Below are positions 63,105-64,000 of a stretch of DNA of 64,000 nt, piece by piece; within the stretch, counting starts at the first letter, position 1, and each line of letters starts with the position of its first letter. The translations under genes and the position numbers were made by a program. The notes under the pieces were generated by a model. The model did no database searches and was not told where the DNA came from. It was given only the letters and a program-made list of their open reading frames with translations. This stretch comes from Haloterrigena gelatinilytica (lineage in GTDB: Archaea > Halobacteriota > Halobacteria > Halobacteriales > Natrialbaceae): contig NZ_JABUQZ010000001.1 of the NCBI RefSeq assembly GCF_013342145.1, forward strand, positions 1,116,001 through 1,180,000, written 5' to 3'.

Positions 63105-63477
63105 ATCAATTACCTTGAACGGTTTTGTGATAAGACTGTTGGATATCAGTTTTGTATCCAGCAGTATCGAAGGAGAGTGCGCATTTTCGGAGATACTGAT
63201 AATGGAAGGAGGCCCGTGGGCCCACGGTATCACTCTCGAGCGTTAAGGAGGCTGATGGTCGAAGCGTAGTTTCGGAGTGGTCAATCTGCACACATAATTA
63301 TCGAATTACCAGACTCAATTTCAATTACGATACTTCGTAAAGGAATGTTGGTGCTATTTGCTGTTCAGAACTCTATCGATACGATCGACTCGAGCGACTC
63401 GTCTCCGCCCTGTGCGTGGTGCGAAACCACCCCACACAGCTATGCCGACTGTCGTCGAACGAACACGTGGGATATCC
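63105..63477. other. AT-rich divergent promoter region with palindromes
   Basis: This lies between the divergent lipoprotein and DJ-1 genes. It contains a 14-bp perfect palindrome CCGTGGGCCCACGG (63214-63227) and a hairpin CTGTTGGATA / TATCCAGCAG (63136-63145 and 63155-63164, one G-T pair). An AT-rich block occupies 63290-63350. The GTGGT-ACCAC hairpin near 63415-63430 is close to the DJ-1 start. No gene is recognisable. Confidence 0.45.
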
Positions 63478-64000
63478 ATGTCACAACAGATCCTGCTCCT
63501 CGCGGGCGACTTCGTCGAGGACTACGAGGTAATGGTCCCGTTCCAGGCGCTCCAGATGGTCGGCCACGACGTCCACGCCGTCTGTCCCGAGAAGGAGGCA
63601 GGCGACGCCTGTCCGACGGCGATCCACGACTTCGAGGGCGACCAGACCTACACCGAGAAGCCGGGCCACAACTTCGAGCTGAACCGCGACTTCGACGCCG
63701 TCGACCCCGCCGAGTACGACGCGCTGGTCGTCCCCGGCGGTCGCGCGCCCGAGTACCTCCGGACCTACGACGAGGTCCTCGAGCTCACCCGCCACTTCTT
63801 CGAGGAAGAGAAACCCGTCGCGGCGCTCTGTCACGGCGTCCAGCTCCTCGCCGCCGCGGACGTCCTCGAGGGCCGGACCTGCACCGGCTATCCGGCGCTC
63901 GAGGCCGACGTGACGATCGCCGGCGGCGAGTGGGAAGACGGCGTCACGCGCGACGGCACCCTCGTGACGGGACAGGCGTGGCCGGACCACCCCGAGTGGC
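63478..64000 (+). CDS. DJ-1/PfpI family protein (3' end beyond window)
   Basis: A class I glutamine-amidotransferase-like protein, 174 residues visible. It opens [21 protein letters not shown] with the usual Glu (EDYE, about residue 15-18). The nucleophile elbow Cys is in [17 protein letters not shown], and [14 protein letters not shown] precedes it. PfpI/DJ-1 members act as deglycases, chaperones or proteases; this branch resembles haloarchaeal general-stress proteins. The final WPDHPEW suggests only a few residues are missing at the window end. Start ATG 63478-63480. Confidence 0.9.
   Translation, partial: MSQQILLLAGDFVEDYEVMVPFQALQMVGHDVHAVCPEKEAGDACPTAIHDFEGDQTYTEKPGHNFELNRDFDAVDPAEYDALVVPGGRAPEYLRTYDEVLELTRHFFEEEKPVAALCHGVQLLAAADVLEGRTCTGYPALEADVTIAGGEWEDGVTRDGTLVTGQAWPDHPEW

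Overview
The window comes from a halophilic archaeon (class Halobacteria). Coding density and GC content are high, most proteins are strongly acidic, and codons favour G/C in the third position. Many genes have a TATA-like box about 27 bases before the start codon and no leader. Typical haloarchaeal families are present: DUF63, DUF2150, halolysin-type Tat-exported subtilases, a dodecin, RNase J, a DacZ-type diadenylate cyclase and an XPB helicase with its partner Bax1. A member of Natrialbales is plausible, but that is an inference. I see no transposase, integrase, CRISPR array or phage gene, so this reads as ordinary chromosome rather than an island.

Layout. 0-5 kb: potassium uptake (trkH cut by the window edge, trkA, an Lrp-type regulator fused to a TrkA_C domain, a second trkH). 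5-12 kb: GH43-like glycosidase, DUF63 membrane protein, inositol monophosphatase, FNT channel, dodecin, RNase J, universal stress protein, tRNA-Leu(CAA). 12-24.4 kb: small zinc and membrane proteins, a UbiA prenyltransferase, a winged-helix regulator, sucCD, a long acidic protein, a zinc-ribbon/J-domain protein, an XRE regulator, a GIDE-like membrane protein and gcvTH. 24.8-29.8 kb: EamA exporter, two tandem Tat-secreted subtilases with a duplicated promoter, a NYN-domain protein. 29.9-36.9 kb: MEDS histidine kinase, TatD-like hydrolase, DUF2150, PAPS-reductase-family protein, membrane proteins, aldo/keto reductase. 37-42.5 kb: a DUF4129-DUF7269-like-DUF58-membrane protein operon converging on a MoxR ATPase and a PAC2 protein. 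42.6-49 kb: NSUN RNA methyltransferase with a PUA-like partner, membrane protein, EamA exporter, hydrolase, VOC dioxygenase, response regulator. 49.2-56.7 kb: bax1 divergent from dacZ, then a stretch of small stress/membrane/regulatory genes, then xpb. 56.7-61.5 kb: grpE, dnaK, dnaJ. 61.7-64 kb: AhpD-like protein, lipoprotein, DJ-1/PfpI protein cut by the window end.

How genes may work together. TrkH/TrkA, the Lrp-TrkA_C regulator and the diadenylate cyclase could form a potassium/c-di-AMP circuit. bax1 and xpb are NER partners that usually lie together but are about 4.3 kb apart here. grpE-dnaK-dnaJ is the Hsp70 machine. Dodecin, DJ-1, AhpD, Usp and the Cys-rich copper protein point to oxidative or metal stress handling.

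A recurrent oddity: three loci (12.9 kb, 21.5 kb and the 3' end of dnaK) are broken by single-base frameshifts, and every one can be repaired by restoring one G (two in dnaK) to a short G run. This looks more like homopolymer undercalling in the assembly than real gene decay.
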